64,000 bases of DNA from Boesenbergia rotunda (Eukaryota; Streptophyta; Magnoliopsida; Zingiberales; Zingiberaceae). The stretch is taken from NCBI GenBank assembly GCA_024364735.1, contig JAGFNQ010004030.1:124001-188000 (forward strand), in the 5' to 3' direction. How positions within the stretch are numbered: position 1 is the first letter of the stretch; each line of letters begins with the position of its first letter. Both the position numbers and the translations under genes were made by a program. The notes under the pieces are model-generated. The model was given only the letters and a program-made list of their open reading frames with translations, made no database searches and was not told where the DNA came from. This document shows positions 48,715 through 58,662 of this stretch, in pieces.

Positions 48715-49240
48715 GAGAAAATTCATTAAAGTATCCCTAAAATTTCAATCGAGTTCAAATTGTATCCCTAAAATTTGTCCGGACTCATTTACGTCCCTCT
48801 TATTTTATAACGTATCCCAAATATATCTCTACCGTTGACTCTTCGTTATCTATAATAAAATTTTTATCACGTGAGACGAATGTGTGATAAAATCTGTAAC
48901 AAAATTTCTATCACGTGAGACGAACGTGAGATAAAATTTGTGCTTGGCAACGGAATGTGCAACCCTAATTAAAAAACTCACCTATTGGCAACTAAACCTC
49001 ACCCTCACCGCCTGCTCTCTTTGCAACGCTAATTCCCAAATCTCTTCACCTGCTTGCATCAGTTGCTTCCCAAATCCTTACTCCTGTCGGCGAAGAAGAC
49101 AAGGGCGATAATTCCTCTCCTCACATGGGCGACGACACCATGAACACATGGTATGATCTCGCTTGCAACTCTACTTTCCAAATCCTCTAAATCTTACTCC
49201 ATGCGGTGAAGACGTCAAGGGTGATGATGCCTCGCCGCAC
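48715..49240 (+). repeat. Left TIR of the MULE (526 bp)
   Basis: Pairs with the reverse complement of 51180-51661. The inner edge reads ggtgatgatgcctcgccgca. The TIR includes two variant copies of atcacgtgagacgaa, i.e. CACGTG cores. Confidence 0.9.
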
Positions 49241-49583
49241 ACGGGCGACGACACTATGAACACACGGTATATATGAACCTATATATACAACACCATGAAC
49301 ACCGCCAGCTGTGCTACAACAATGGCATGGGGTTTTGTAGTGTGTCCTTACTCCTTATCCTTCGCTTGTTTTCGTGTTATCCTTGAACTCACAATAAAAG
49401 CTAAGTAGTTTGCATTGCTTATTTTCGGATTCCCTGATTTTCTATTATATATCTTCATCTTTAAATTAAACCATGAACAGGAGAAGAAAACAAATCTGAC
49501 AAGCTAACAAGTTGATTAGAAAACAAATCATCATCATCAAAATCGAGCAGGAGAAAAAGGAAGAGGAGTAAATCAGATTGGAA

Positions 49584-49801
49584 ATGGTGAGCCATTTTAT
49601 TTCAATTTGTTTTTTTAATTATTTATTATATTTTGGAAGTAAGTTTCGAAAATTTTGTTGCAACTATAGGGCAAGACATATGTTGTATTTATTGGACGGA
49701 ACCCTGGTGTTTATAGCACTTGGGAGGAAACACATATGCAAGCAGGGGCGTAGCCACCTTTATGAGAGGGGGTGCGATCGCCCCCTCTCAAATTTTATTA
49801 A

Positions 49802-49890
<89 letters not shown>

Positions 49891-50783
49891 TATTTTAATT
49901 AGTCAATTTAACATCATTTATTATAGAAAATTGAAATTGATCACACATTTAGAAATCTCATGACTAAGCTATCTATTGGTATCACTTTTATAAGAAAATA
50001 TCACGATTTAAATTTTTAAATATTAAAATATTAAAATAAATATATAATAATAATAATAATAATAAACAAATGAGCTAAATTGTAAGACAATGATGCTAAA
50101 TTAAAATTGAATTAGGTTTGAACTAAATTCAGGTACAAAGATAAGGATTATATTGGTTCAGACTAAGATTGATTTGGAGTTGATTTGGTCAAGTTATGAC
50201 CGAAGCAAATATAATGTTTAAACGGGTTCGATCGATTTTTTGATTTTCGAGTAAAAAAAACTTTGGAGATCGACGAATCATTGTTTCAACTAGAACTAAG
50301 AGCTATGGTCGAAATTTCTAGTTTAAGTTCTATTTCGGCCTCTTAAATTTACAATTTAGACTTTTGAAGAATTAAAAATCAATCTACATTAATTATTAAT
50401 ATTTAAGATTATTAAAAATTGCCCCTGCTGATCGAAAATCCTGGCTACGCCACTGTATGCAAGTTAACAAATTTAGCGGAGCTGTACACAAGTCCTATAA
50501 AACTAATGAGAAAGCAGTAGCGACATTCATTGTGAACAAAGAGAAACAAGCTACTACCTTTACTCGTGCCAAAAAGATCCTTCCGAGCTCAACTTCTGGA
50601 TCAAGCTTAACTGCTACTTCGAGTTCTAGTAAAGCCGACCAATCTGAGATGCTAGCTAAACTTAATGATACACAGTTAGAGTTGGCAAATGAGCATCGTA
50701 ACAATTGTTTAAAGGTTACAGGGATATTTGAGGACATAGAACAACAATTGAAATCACTTCGTCTTAGAGACGATGCTAAGTAG
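49584..50783 (+). CDS. MULE-borne gene with RNase H1 N-terminal (Cauli_VI) domain, interrupted by a hAT element
   Basis: Predicted exons: ATG 49584-49586, intron (GT at 49587, AG at 49669), exon 49670-49742, then after the hAT insertion 50464-50783. Removing the hAT and one duplication copy leaves 396 nt, an unbroken frame of 131 residues. The N-terminal part (KTYVVFIGRNPGVYSTW ... VNKFSGAVHKSYKT) is a clear RNase H1 N-terminal domain, a small fold that binds RNA/DNA hybrids. The rest is Ser/Thr-rich, then a helical stretch (MLAKLNDTQLELANEH ... FEDIEQQLKSL). The RNase H catalytic domain is absent. It was probably captured from a host gene (inference). With the hAT in place it is broken unless the hAT is spliced out. 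Confidence 0.72.
49735..49742. repeat. Target-site duplication of the hAT element, left copy (TATGCAAG)
   Basis: Eight bases repeated at 50456-50463; 8-bp duplications are diagnostic of hAT transposons. Confidence 0.88.
49743..50455. mobile_element. Non-autonomous hAT element (713 bp)
   Basis: TIRs CAGGGGCGTAGCCA and CAGTGGCGTAGCCA (14 bp, one mismatch), 8-bp duplication TATGCAAG. The interior is AT-rich with an (AT)n run at 49806-49888 and has no transposase. Confidence 0.88.
49806..49888. repeat. (AT)n microsatellite inside the hAT element
   Basis: About 83 bp of pure TA dinucleotide. Confidence 0.95.
50456..50463. repeat. Target-site duplication of the hAT element, right copy (TATGCAAG)
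   Basis: Identical to 49735-49742; the MULE gene frame resumes directly after it. Confidence 0.88.
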
Positions 50784-51179
50784 TGTTTTTTATTATGTAA
50801 ATCTCTCCGTGTTAGAGATGATGCTAAGTATTTTTCTTTATGGTGAATGAAAGTTGATTAATGTATCGAGGTGAACATATGCACTCCTATTATGAATTAC
50901 TTTCTGAGTTTAAATTCCAAGCTTTTGCTACTTATGTTATGAATGATCTCTACGTGCTTTGGCATATATTTGGAAGCTTTTGTTTAATGAGTATAAAAAA
51001 TCTTATTATCTTCTTCAAACTCATACACACTGTCAAAATAATCTTCATCATCCTCATCATTGTCAACATCATCTAATCGACTTTCATCACCATCTGATTC
51101 ACTTTCAATATCATCTGATCCACTATCTTGTTGAATTTCTCCATCACTATCTGATTCACTTCCATTAATCGTCGTCCGA

Positions 51180-51661
51180 GTGCGGCGATGCATCATCACC
51201 CTTGACGTCTTCACCGCATGGAGTAATATTTAGAGGATTTGGAAAGTAGGGTTGCAAGCGGGATCATACCGTGTGTCCATGGTGTCATCGCCCGTCTGCG
51301 GAGAGGAATTATCGCCCTTGTCTTCTTTGCCAACGGGAGTAAGGATTTGGGAAGCCACTGATGCAAGCAGGTAAAGAGATTTGGGAATTAGGATTGCAAA
51401 GAGAGCAGGTGGTGAGGGTGAGGTTTAGTTGCCAGTAGGTGAGATTTTTAATTAGGGTTGCCCATTCCGTTGCCAAGAACAGATTTTATCTCACGTTCGC
51501 CTCACGTGACAGAAATTCTATTATAGATAACGAAGAGTTGACGGTAGGGATATATTTTGGAGACTTTATAAAACAAGAGGGGCGTAAATGAATCCGAACA
51601 AATTTTAAGGATATAATTTGGACTCGATTGAAACTTTAGGAATATTTTAATGAATTTTCTC
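51180..51661 (-). repeat. Right TIR of the MULE (482 bp)
   Basis: Reverse complement of 48715-49240 with moderate divergence and small indels. Confidence 0.9.
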
Positions 51662-51670
51662 GCCTTTTAG
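51662..51670. repeat. Target-site duplication of the MULE, right copy (GCCTTTTAG)
   Basis: Identical to 48706-48714; fixes the right end of the element. Confidence 0.9.
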
Positions 51671-53199
51671 TTGCGGTTGCCTTTTACTTTTTCCCCCTCA
51701 AAAATAATTTTTAAAAAGTAAAATAAAAAATAATTATTCTAAATGCTCTACCTTAAATACTCTTAATTAATTATTATCTTTATTTACAAATGAATCTAAA
51801 AATACCGTCACCATCCTTGGTGGAATTTTTAGGTAAAAACACCACTCTTCATTTTGTCAAATAACGTTTTTAATAGTTGTAGTAAATATATCAGGAGTTT
51901 TTAAATTGTCAGAAATTGTTTAGATATTTTTTAAATACTGATGTATATCTACATTAGGGAACAAGATGAATCTTCCTCTTTTTGCAAAAAGTCAAAAGGT
52001 CACTACGGAATAATCAACGGCTTGGAAAAAAAAAGAAGAAAAAAACAAAGACAAATTGCGTCAAAATTTTACTTTGAACATTCTTATAAAATGATAAAAT
52101 ATCTTTTTCTTATAAAATGATATAAATATTTTTTTAACACTGCTCATTTCTGATATAGACATGTTTCTCCCATCTAAATTTTGATTCGGCTTTGTAACAA
52201 CTATAATAGTTGTAGGTTATAATTGTACAATATGAAAAAAAAAGTTAATACAAATTATTTGGAGTAAAAAAAAATTTTGAATAACATTTTTTGAGCTTAA
52301 AATGGAGTCGTTAAACCCGCCGCAGAACTATAAACGAGCTTCGATTTAATGTATTATGCTACTCGTGATTCAATTTAGATCCAAAGTTATAATATTTTAA
52401 AATTTAAAATTTAATATTCACATTATAACAGTTATAAAATTATAATTGCTACAATTATATAACAGCTATTAAATCGTAACTGCTATAACTATGTAGCAAC
52501 TAGAATTTCGTAATTACTACAACTGAACTACTATATAGTTGTAGTACGTAGTTACGATTTCATAACAAATACTATGTGAATGTTAATTCCTACATGTAAT
52601 GATCCTATTTCAAACTCAAAAAATGCCTATTAAATTATTTTCAGAAATTTTGAACAATTTTAATTTAAAATTTGTTTCCCTTTATTATAGTAGTTATGAA
52701 ACTGTAGTATACCAATCATAATTTCGTAACTATTATTTGCATGTGTTAGAAATAAATAATATATGGGAGGATAATTGGATAATTATGCATAAGAACGAGA
52801 TGTGTTTTTGATTAAAAAAAAAAATTAAAGTGGAATGTCATCTTGATAATTTGAGGAATAAAGAGTACTTTTTTCACTTTTGAAAAAAAAAAATTGGCCG
52901 GGACGAAATTCTCTCAGTCTCAATCCACAAAGTGCACTTCCCTTCAATGTTTTCTCATAAAGCAAGAAAGTCCATTCAGATTCCTTTCCTTTCCTGATAG
53001 CCAATTAGTCCAAGCTTAATGCACACAAACCAGTGCAGTATTTGAGAATTTCATTCATAATATTGATTGAAATCCGACCATAGAGCATGTTTCTATCTAC
53101 TTCAGACATACAGATCGCAAGAAAGAAATCAGCAACTCCATTGCTAGAACTAGTTCTTCCAACCAAAATAACAACTTCAAACTATCCTTCAGACAGAAT
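51671..53199. other. AT-rich intergenic region
   Basis: No gene is supported. Between about 52370 and 52740 short strings such as cgtaactgctataac and gtagttacgattt recur in both orientations, suggesting a decayed MITE. The end near 53199 is the likely 3' UTR of the next gene. Confidence 0.4.
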
Positions 53200-53598
53200 T
53201 TAATCTTGTCGTGATGCCATCTCTGCAGTTTTAGAACCAGAATAGCTCTCAGTCGCAAGGTTCGATGAGGAGGAGGAAGAAGAAGCATCAGAAGCAGCAG
53301 CAGCAGCCTGAGATGGATTCACCAACACCATGAAGCCAACGAAGATACGTATCAAGCAAAAGATAGGCCATACCTTTCTCTGCTTCCTAAGCTTAACGTA
53401 GTCGCTCATTCCTCGAATGGTCTTCTTGAGGCAGATCCAGTGCTGGTCCATGGATGTGCTCACGAACTGGTCCAAGTGGTCCTTCACGTCATCCAGGAAC
53501 CCGGCGTCCGGCTCCTTCTTCTTCCTGCACGGCGACGTCGTCGGCCGCCGCTCCGGGAGTTGCACCTCCGGCGGGCAGCCGCCCTCGTCCGATTCCAT
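53200..53598 (-). CDS. Small conserved plant protein of unknown function
   Basis: From ATG at 53598 the frame reads MESDEGGCPPEVQLPERRP, then FLDDVKDHLDQFVSTSMDQH and WICLKKTIRGMSDYVKLRK. The segment with DVKDHLD...SMD...CLKKTI resembles small uncharacterised plant proteins I have seen; I cannot assign a function. Unspliced, it is 132 residues and includes a hydrophobic run (WPIFCLIRIFVGFMVLV) that could be taken for a membrane segment. However that run is bounded by AAAG|GTATGG (donor 53373) and CTCAG| (acceptor ending 53308), a 66-base, phase-0 candidate intron. Spliced, the protein is 110 residues with no hydrophobic segment and an Ala/Ser-rich tail; I favour this. The in-frame extension upstream of 53598 is probably 5' UTR. 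Confidence 0.6.
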   Translation of the reverse strand: MESDEGGCPPEVQLPERRPTTSPCRKKKEPDAGFLDDVKDHLDQFVSTSMDQHWICLKKTIRGMSDYVKLRKQRKVWPIFCLIRIFVGFMVLVNPSQAAAAASDASSSSSSSNLATESYSGSKTAEMASRQD

Positions 53599-54128
53599 GG
53601 CCTTCCTCTCCTTCCCGTCGCGGAATAACTGAGACTGGAGCGTAAACAAGCGGCGCAGCTTTATGTGTTCGACGAAATGACGAACGGTAAAATACGACGA
53701 AATGGTCCAGCGAGCGACAAAAAACGTCACAAAGCAGTAGCGTAGCACGCAGGATCGGAGAAAACAGAGGGCGGCGTCGATTGGTGCTCTGGACCAAAAG
53801 CCTACGGTGCATGAAGGTGAACCGTCACTTTAGCGGTCTCTTGCCAGATCGGGATAAATCATAGTTTTATTAGTAGATTAAGACGTTTGAGGTCGAGAGA
53901 ATTTAAGCCAATAGATCAGATTTTTTACTTTGTATATGGCTGGCGACTCTCGAACCAATCAGACGTCTTACCAACTAAGTCAGCCTGTGGAGGGTGGGAT
54001 TGAGCCTACGGAGGATACGCCACGGTGGAGTGAGGGAGAGATTGATGATTCGGTGCGTGGGGAGACGTGCCCCGCTTATCAACTGGTGGAGGAGGCTTAG
54101 TTGGCGATACGGAAGCAAAATCTAAGCA
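53599..54128. other. Intergenic; possible tRNA-derived SINE fragment
   Basis: On the minus strand at about 53925-53990, CTTAGTTGGTAAGACGTC (A-box-like) precedes GGTTCGAGAGTC (B-box-like). No full element boundaries were found. No gene is supported elsewhere. Confidence 0.35.
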
Positions 54129-54488
54129 TATGGATCCCTGTTCCGTCTATTCTATAATCGTCGGCTATGATCGATGGGTCGTCCGATCGACGATCAAAAA
54201 AATATTGATGATTTTTTATCGTCATTTCAAATCAAACGATATCCTGGGATAACGGTGATTCAGTCGGAATCGCTGTATTATAATATCGTCGGATTTAACG
54301 GTGAATACAATGAGATCGCAATTACGACGATAGATGACGGGTTCACCATACCCCTTATGGTATAGTTTTGTTCGGGACAACGGCCGGAGGCCGCCGATAG
54401 TATTCGATTGATGATCGAACGACTCATCGGGTATCATCGACGAGTGGGATAGAAGGATAAAGATCCTCTGTGTCACAAAGGATCCGAC
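54129..54488. mobile_element. Candidate fold-back MITE
   Basis: The left segment (54129-54195: ggatccctgttccgtctatt... tcgatgggtcgtccgatcga) and the right segment (54395-54488, reverse complement ggatctttatccttctatcc... ccgatgagtcgttcgatcat) are imperfect inverted repeats. The interior has no credible ORF. No target duplication identified. Confidence 0.5.
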
Positions 54489-55043
54489 CTCTAGATTGTA
54501 TTAGCGGCCTTTTTTACCCAAGGACTTACAAAATACATAATTATCAAAAACATCTTGAGATTTATTTTATACCAAAGGATACACTAAAATATATCTTATT
54601 GCTCTTATATTTCTCACGCCGCCAACCCCTTTCGTAGATATCTGAACTACTTATTCATAATTTTGATTTAAAAAAAATAGATTGTGATTCGAATATCGGT
54701 ATTCTCATTTTCACTTTTCTCTCTCAACGCAGACAACTCACTTCTCCTTGTTAAAAAGTGATAGTTGCGTTATAATTGCAAGCTCATCCCCCAACTCTCC
54801 AACCAAACTCTTAGGCAAGTTTATTCGTGTCAGGTTATAATGATGAATTTTAAACATGAACTATGATAAGATAAAATAAGAGATAAAGAGGGACTAATCT
54901 CATATTAGGCCCAAAGAGAGCTTGATATGAGATCATATCATGTCCTCTTTGGGCTTGAAATTATTTCATTTCAGATCGATTTTAGAGAAAAATAAATTTT
55001 GTAACATAACCTGCAAACCATTCTAGGATATACATTACTTTAA

Positions 55044-55818
55044 GGTTATGTTTTCGGTCTGTAATGTAATCAAGTTTGTAATATATGTAATGTAATCTTG
55101 ATTACATTGTTATGTTTGGTAATGAGTTGTATGTAATCTTTGATAACCATTACAAGTTGGATTCTTTTGTTTGGTGAGGTACAATCCATCCTGTAATGTA
55201 ATCAAGATTAACGATCGACGACCGTCGCCGGACGGCCGGTGACCATTGACCGGCCGGCGGTGGCGGTGGTCGCCGCCGCCGGCCGGCGGTGGCGGCGATC
55301 GCCGCCGCCGGCCAACGGCGACGGCGGTCGTCGGCGACTGCCGCCGTCGGTGATCGCCGCAGGCGACCGCCGCCGGCCCCGGCGGCTGTGGTCGCCGGCG
55401 GTGGCGGCCGGCGGAGGTGGTCGCCGGCGGCGGTGGTCGCCGGCGGCGGTGGTCGCCGGCGGCGGTGGTAGCCGGCGGTGGTCGCCGGCGGCCGGACGGC
55501 GGCCGGCCGGCCGGCGGTGGTCGCCGGAGGCCGGCCGGCGGTGGTCGCCGGAGGCCGGCCGGCGGCCGGCCGGCGGCGACCAACGACTGTCACCTCCCGA
55601 CCGACGGCTATCGCCGCCCGACCGACGACTTTATAAGCTGTAATGTAATCCAGATTACGGAGGTTTTGGTTTGTAATCCAGATTACAAATCATCAACCTC
55701 TTTTGTAATCGAGATTACATTACATTACAATCTTAAAGTGATTCCAAACAAAGGAATCCAACTTGTAATGTAATCTCGATTACATTACAGGGTGGATTAC
55801 ACCCTACCAAACGCAGCC
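55044..55818. mobile_element. Harbinger/Tourist-like element with GC-rich core
   Basis: Flanked by TAA (55041-55043 and 55819-55821). The right end, reversed, is GGCTGCGTTTGGTAGGGTG, a Tourist-like terminus; the left end GGTTATGTTTTCGG is a diverged partner. Subterminal 'gtaatgtaatc.agattac' repeats lie on both sides. The centre (55213-55632) is about 420 bp of nearly uninterrupted CCGGCG-type repeats, with units such as gccggcggtggtcgccgg. ORFs in all frames of the core are composition artefacts. Confidence 0.65.
55213..55632. repeat. GC-rich minisatellite core
   Basis: Tandem, degenerate copies of cggcggtggtcgccgg-type units; base composition is opposite to the AT-rich surroundings. Confidence 0.85.
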
Positions 55819-55839
55819 TAAAAGGGACTTCAAATAGCT

Positions 55840-55848
55840 TATCTTGTG
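55840..55848. repeat. Target-site duplication of the palindromic MITE, left copy (TATCTTGTG)
   Basis: Nine bases, identical to 56246-56254. Confidence 0.88.
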
Positions 55849-56245
55849 GGGGCCGGATCCTCTGGTCCCAAAATCCCTGGTCCATCCCTGGTCCACACTC
55901 AAATTGCGGTCGGATCGTGATTGCGATCCGGCCGCAATTTGCTTCAATCCCCTCTAGGGTTCACCGTGCCCCTCAGGTTATAGTTTGGATTCGGGCGGGT
56001 GGCCGGAGGCATCCCGACGGCCTAAACCCTAAATCTAAAACCCTAAACCCTAAATCCGGATTTAGGGTTTAGGCCGTCGGGTGGCCTCCGGCCACCCGCC
56101 CGAACCTAAACTATAACCTGAGGGGCACGGTGAACCCTAGAGGGGATTGAAGCAAATTGCGGCCGGATCACAATCACGATCCGACCGCAATTTGAGTGTG
56201 GACCAGGGATGGACCAGGGATTTTGGGACCAGAGGATCCGGCCCG
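55849..56245. mobile_element. Near-perfect palindromic MITE (397 bp) with telomere-like centre
   Basis: The whole element is an inverted repeat with arms of about 195 bp: GGGGCCGGATCCTCTGGTCC at the left, CGGGCCGGATCCTCTGGTCC reversed at the right. At the centre (about 56025-56072) are ccctaaaccctaaat units meeting their own inverse, i.e. TTTAGGG plant-telomere-type repeats. A 9-bp flanking duplication points to the Mutator superfamily. Non-coding. Confidence 0.9.
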
Positions 56246-56254
56246 TATCTTGTG
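56246..56254. repeat. Target-site duplication of the palindromic MITE, right copy (TATCTTGTG)
   Basis: Identical to 55840-55848. Confidence 0.88.
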
Positions 56255-57859
56255 TCTGAGCCAATCTTATACTTTATTTCTGATTTTCAAGATCATTAAA
56301 AAACAATCATATCAGTAAAAGAATATTTGGGAGGGAAAAAGATAAAAATTTATGATGCGATAATTATTCTGCAAAATCCATTGATGATTTATAGTTATGA
56401 AAATATTCTTTTAAAAGAAAGATTTATATTTTTATTTTTATTTTCTTCGTCTCTTTATATATTTCTTTATTTTAGCTATCTTTATATTTATTATTTTAGT
56501 TTTTTTATTGTTTATTTTATTATTTATTCATATTATTTATTTATTTTTTCATATATTATTTATTTTATTTTATTCTTTATTCTTATTATATCTTTATTTA
56601 TATCTCTATTTTCTTATATTTTACTTTAATTATTTTTTATTTTTGTATATTTCTATATTTTATATTTATATCTTTATTTTCTTTATCTCTTTATATATTT
56701 CCTTTAACTTTATATTTATTTTTTTATATTATATATATTTATTTAAATTATTTTTAAAAAAATATTTTGATTTTGGATGTCAGAGAGTCTGATATTCTTG
56801 GATTTTAGGTCCACGTTAGATCTGAAATCAGTGAATATTAATTTTGGATGTCAGATGGCTTGATATTCTTGGATTTTAGGCCCATGTTACGCATTAAATC
56901 AAAGAATATCAGACCCAACGAGGGCTTGATATACTGGGATTTCAAGCTCAATGTGACCTGATATTTTTTCCATTTTAATAAAATATTTTAAAATATATAA
57001 TCATCATTTATTAATTATTTATACGATAATCTTTTAATTATTTCTTAATCTTTTTTAAAAAAATATAACGTACTCAAATATCATCATATTCTGCTTACAT
57101 TCATTTCAACTTTAAACAAGTTTAAATATATCATACTATTGGATAATATCTGAAAAGCCCTTAAATACACAATGGATATCACAACATCATAAACTCATAA
57201 TATTTAAAATTATTGCAATCAGACTTTTCTAGATCCATCAGTGGGGTTTCATCGAACTCACTGATCATGGACCTAGGATATTTGGATTTCTCAATACTCG
57301 ATAACATTATATAAGGTTGAGCTACGGGAAAATATTTATAGTGTCAAAACTTAATTTTAACGACTAGCAATAAATTTCTCATACCATGTCAGTTGACATA
57401 GAACAATACAACAATTAAATTTCCAGTAAACAACACAATTATTTTTCTTAACATATAATTTATATAGATATGATAACAATAATCACAATTATTTTTCTTA
57501 CAACACTATTGGATATTTTTTACAATACTATGAATACTTAATTCGATGTTTTATAGAATATGTCCCTCAGAAATGACAGTGTTACATTAAATCTCATTTT
57601 TGTCACGTCTCCTTGTTTGAAGTTTATCTTCTCATCATATGAGACATATCAAATGTATTGCATTACAAAGAAGTCACATTCCACTCTGTAAATAACATCA
57701 GCAATTTAAATTTTCATATTTTTTATAAAATATTTTTCAATTGACACTAATCGTCATTTACTTACCTAGCTTCTTGTTGGAGACAATTTACACTGAAGAA
57801 AATCCATTGGTCTAAGGGATGATAACTTTCTAGATATGGATCAATAGCCAAGAAGATAT
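56255..57859. other. AT-rich interior of the long-TIR element
   Basis: Bases 56400-56760 are low-complexity T/A-rich DNA; the Phe/Leu/Ile/Tyr-rich ORFs there are artefacts. At 56770-56950 'tgatattcttggattttagg' is reiterated. No gene is supported. Confidence 0.5.
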
Positions 57860-58014
57860 GTCTGATATTATCTCATATCAAGCCCAACGTGAGCCTGAAA
57901 TGGAATAATTTCAAGCCTAGTATGGGTCTAAAATGAAATAATTTCAGACCCAAAGAGGACTTGATATGATCATATCAGGCCTTCTTTGAGCCTGATATGA
58001 CGATCATATCAGAC

Positions 58015-58511
58015 CCTCTTTATTCATATTTTATCTTATTATAATACACATTTAAAATTCATAACTATAGTCTGACAGAAACAGACTCGCCTAGGATTTT
58101 AGTTAGGGGGTTGGGGGATGAGATCGGGACTATAACACAACTATCACTTTTTGACAAGGAGAAATAAGTTGTCTGCACTGAGAAAGAAAAGAGAAAAGGA
58201 GAATATTTACATTCAAACCATAATCCATTATTTTAAAATTAAAATTATAAAAATGTAGTTCAGATCCTCTTTATTCCTATTTTATCTTATTATAATACGC
58301 ATTTAAAATTCATAACTATAGTCTGATACGAACAGACTTGCCTAGGATTTTAGTTAGGGGGTTGGGGGATGAGATCGGGACTATAACACAACTATCATTT
58401 TTTGACAAGAAGAAATATGTTGTCTGCGAGAGAGAAAAGAGAAAAAGAGAATATTTACATTTAAATCATAATTCATTATTTTAAAATCAAAATTATAAAA
58501 ATATAGTTCAG
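58015..58511. repeat. Tandem duplication of about 251 bp in the right arm
   Basis: cctctttattc.tattttatc starts at 58015 and again at 58266, with high similarity across both copies (for example ggggttgggggatgagatcg in each). Confidence 0.85.
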
Positions 58512-58662
58512 ATGGGTCAGATATATGGGTCAGATATATAATGCGAAAAAGAGTGGTTGGCCGGAGAAATAAAAAAAGAATAAGATATATTTTGATACCC
58601 CTTTGATATTAAATAAATCTCAGGATATTTTTTTTTATAATAATCATTCTATTAAAATCCTT

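Larger units (their letters stand above)
48715..51661. mobile_element. Mutator-like element with long TIRs carrying a Cauli_VI-domain gene (Pack-MULE-like)
   Basis: TIRs 48715-49240 and 51180-51661 (about 0.5 kb, similar throughout) begin GAGAAAATTCATTAAA, flanked by the 9-bp duplication GCCTTTTAG. No MuDR-type transposase is visible, so it is non-autonomous. Inside is a small two-exon gene with an RNase H1 N-terminal domain, which makes it Pack-MULE-like. A hAT element (49743-50455) has inserted in that gene. Without the hAT insertion the element would be about 2.2 kb. Confidence 0.9.
54520..58662. mobile_element. Long-TIR, non-coding DNA element (about 4.1 kb), host to two nested MITEs
   Basis: Sequence from 54520 to about 55040 is repeated inverted at about 57860-58662: shared strings include cttgagatttattt / cctgagatttattt, atatatcttatt, atctgaac, ccccaac, and aactatgataagataaaat. 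The right arm contains a tandem duplication of about 251 bp (starting 58015 and 58266). The interior is AT-rich, with no transposase. Ends were placed at AAGGAYTT. No target duplication was found, so superfamily is undetermined (long TIRs suggest Mutator-like). Confidence 0.6.

Noticed and set aside
49584..50783. Endogenous pararetrovirus, suggested by the Cauli_VI (viroplasmin-type) domain
   Set aside because: No reverse transcriptase, coat or movement protein is nearby, the domain also occurs in cellular RNase H1, and the fragment is bounded by MULE TIRs and a 9-bp TSD.
55110..55773. Long overlapping ORFs in several frames of both strands (100-157 codons)
   Set aside because: They fall in the CCGGCG-repeat core, which has few stop codons in any frame; proteins are Arg/Pro/Gly/Ala monotony.
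56327..56792. Two hydrophobic ORFs that look like membrane proteins
   Set aside because: Low-complexity TTA/TAT-rich DNA gives Phe/Leu/Ile/Tyr runs; no domain, no codon structure.
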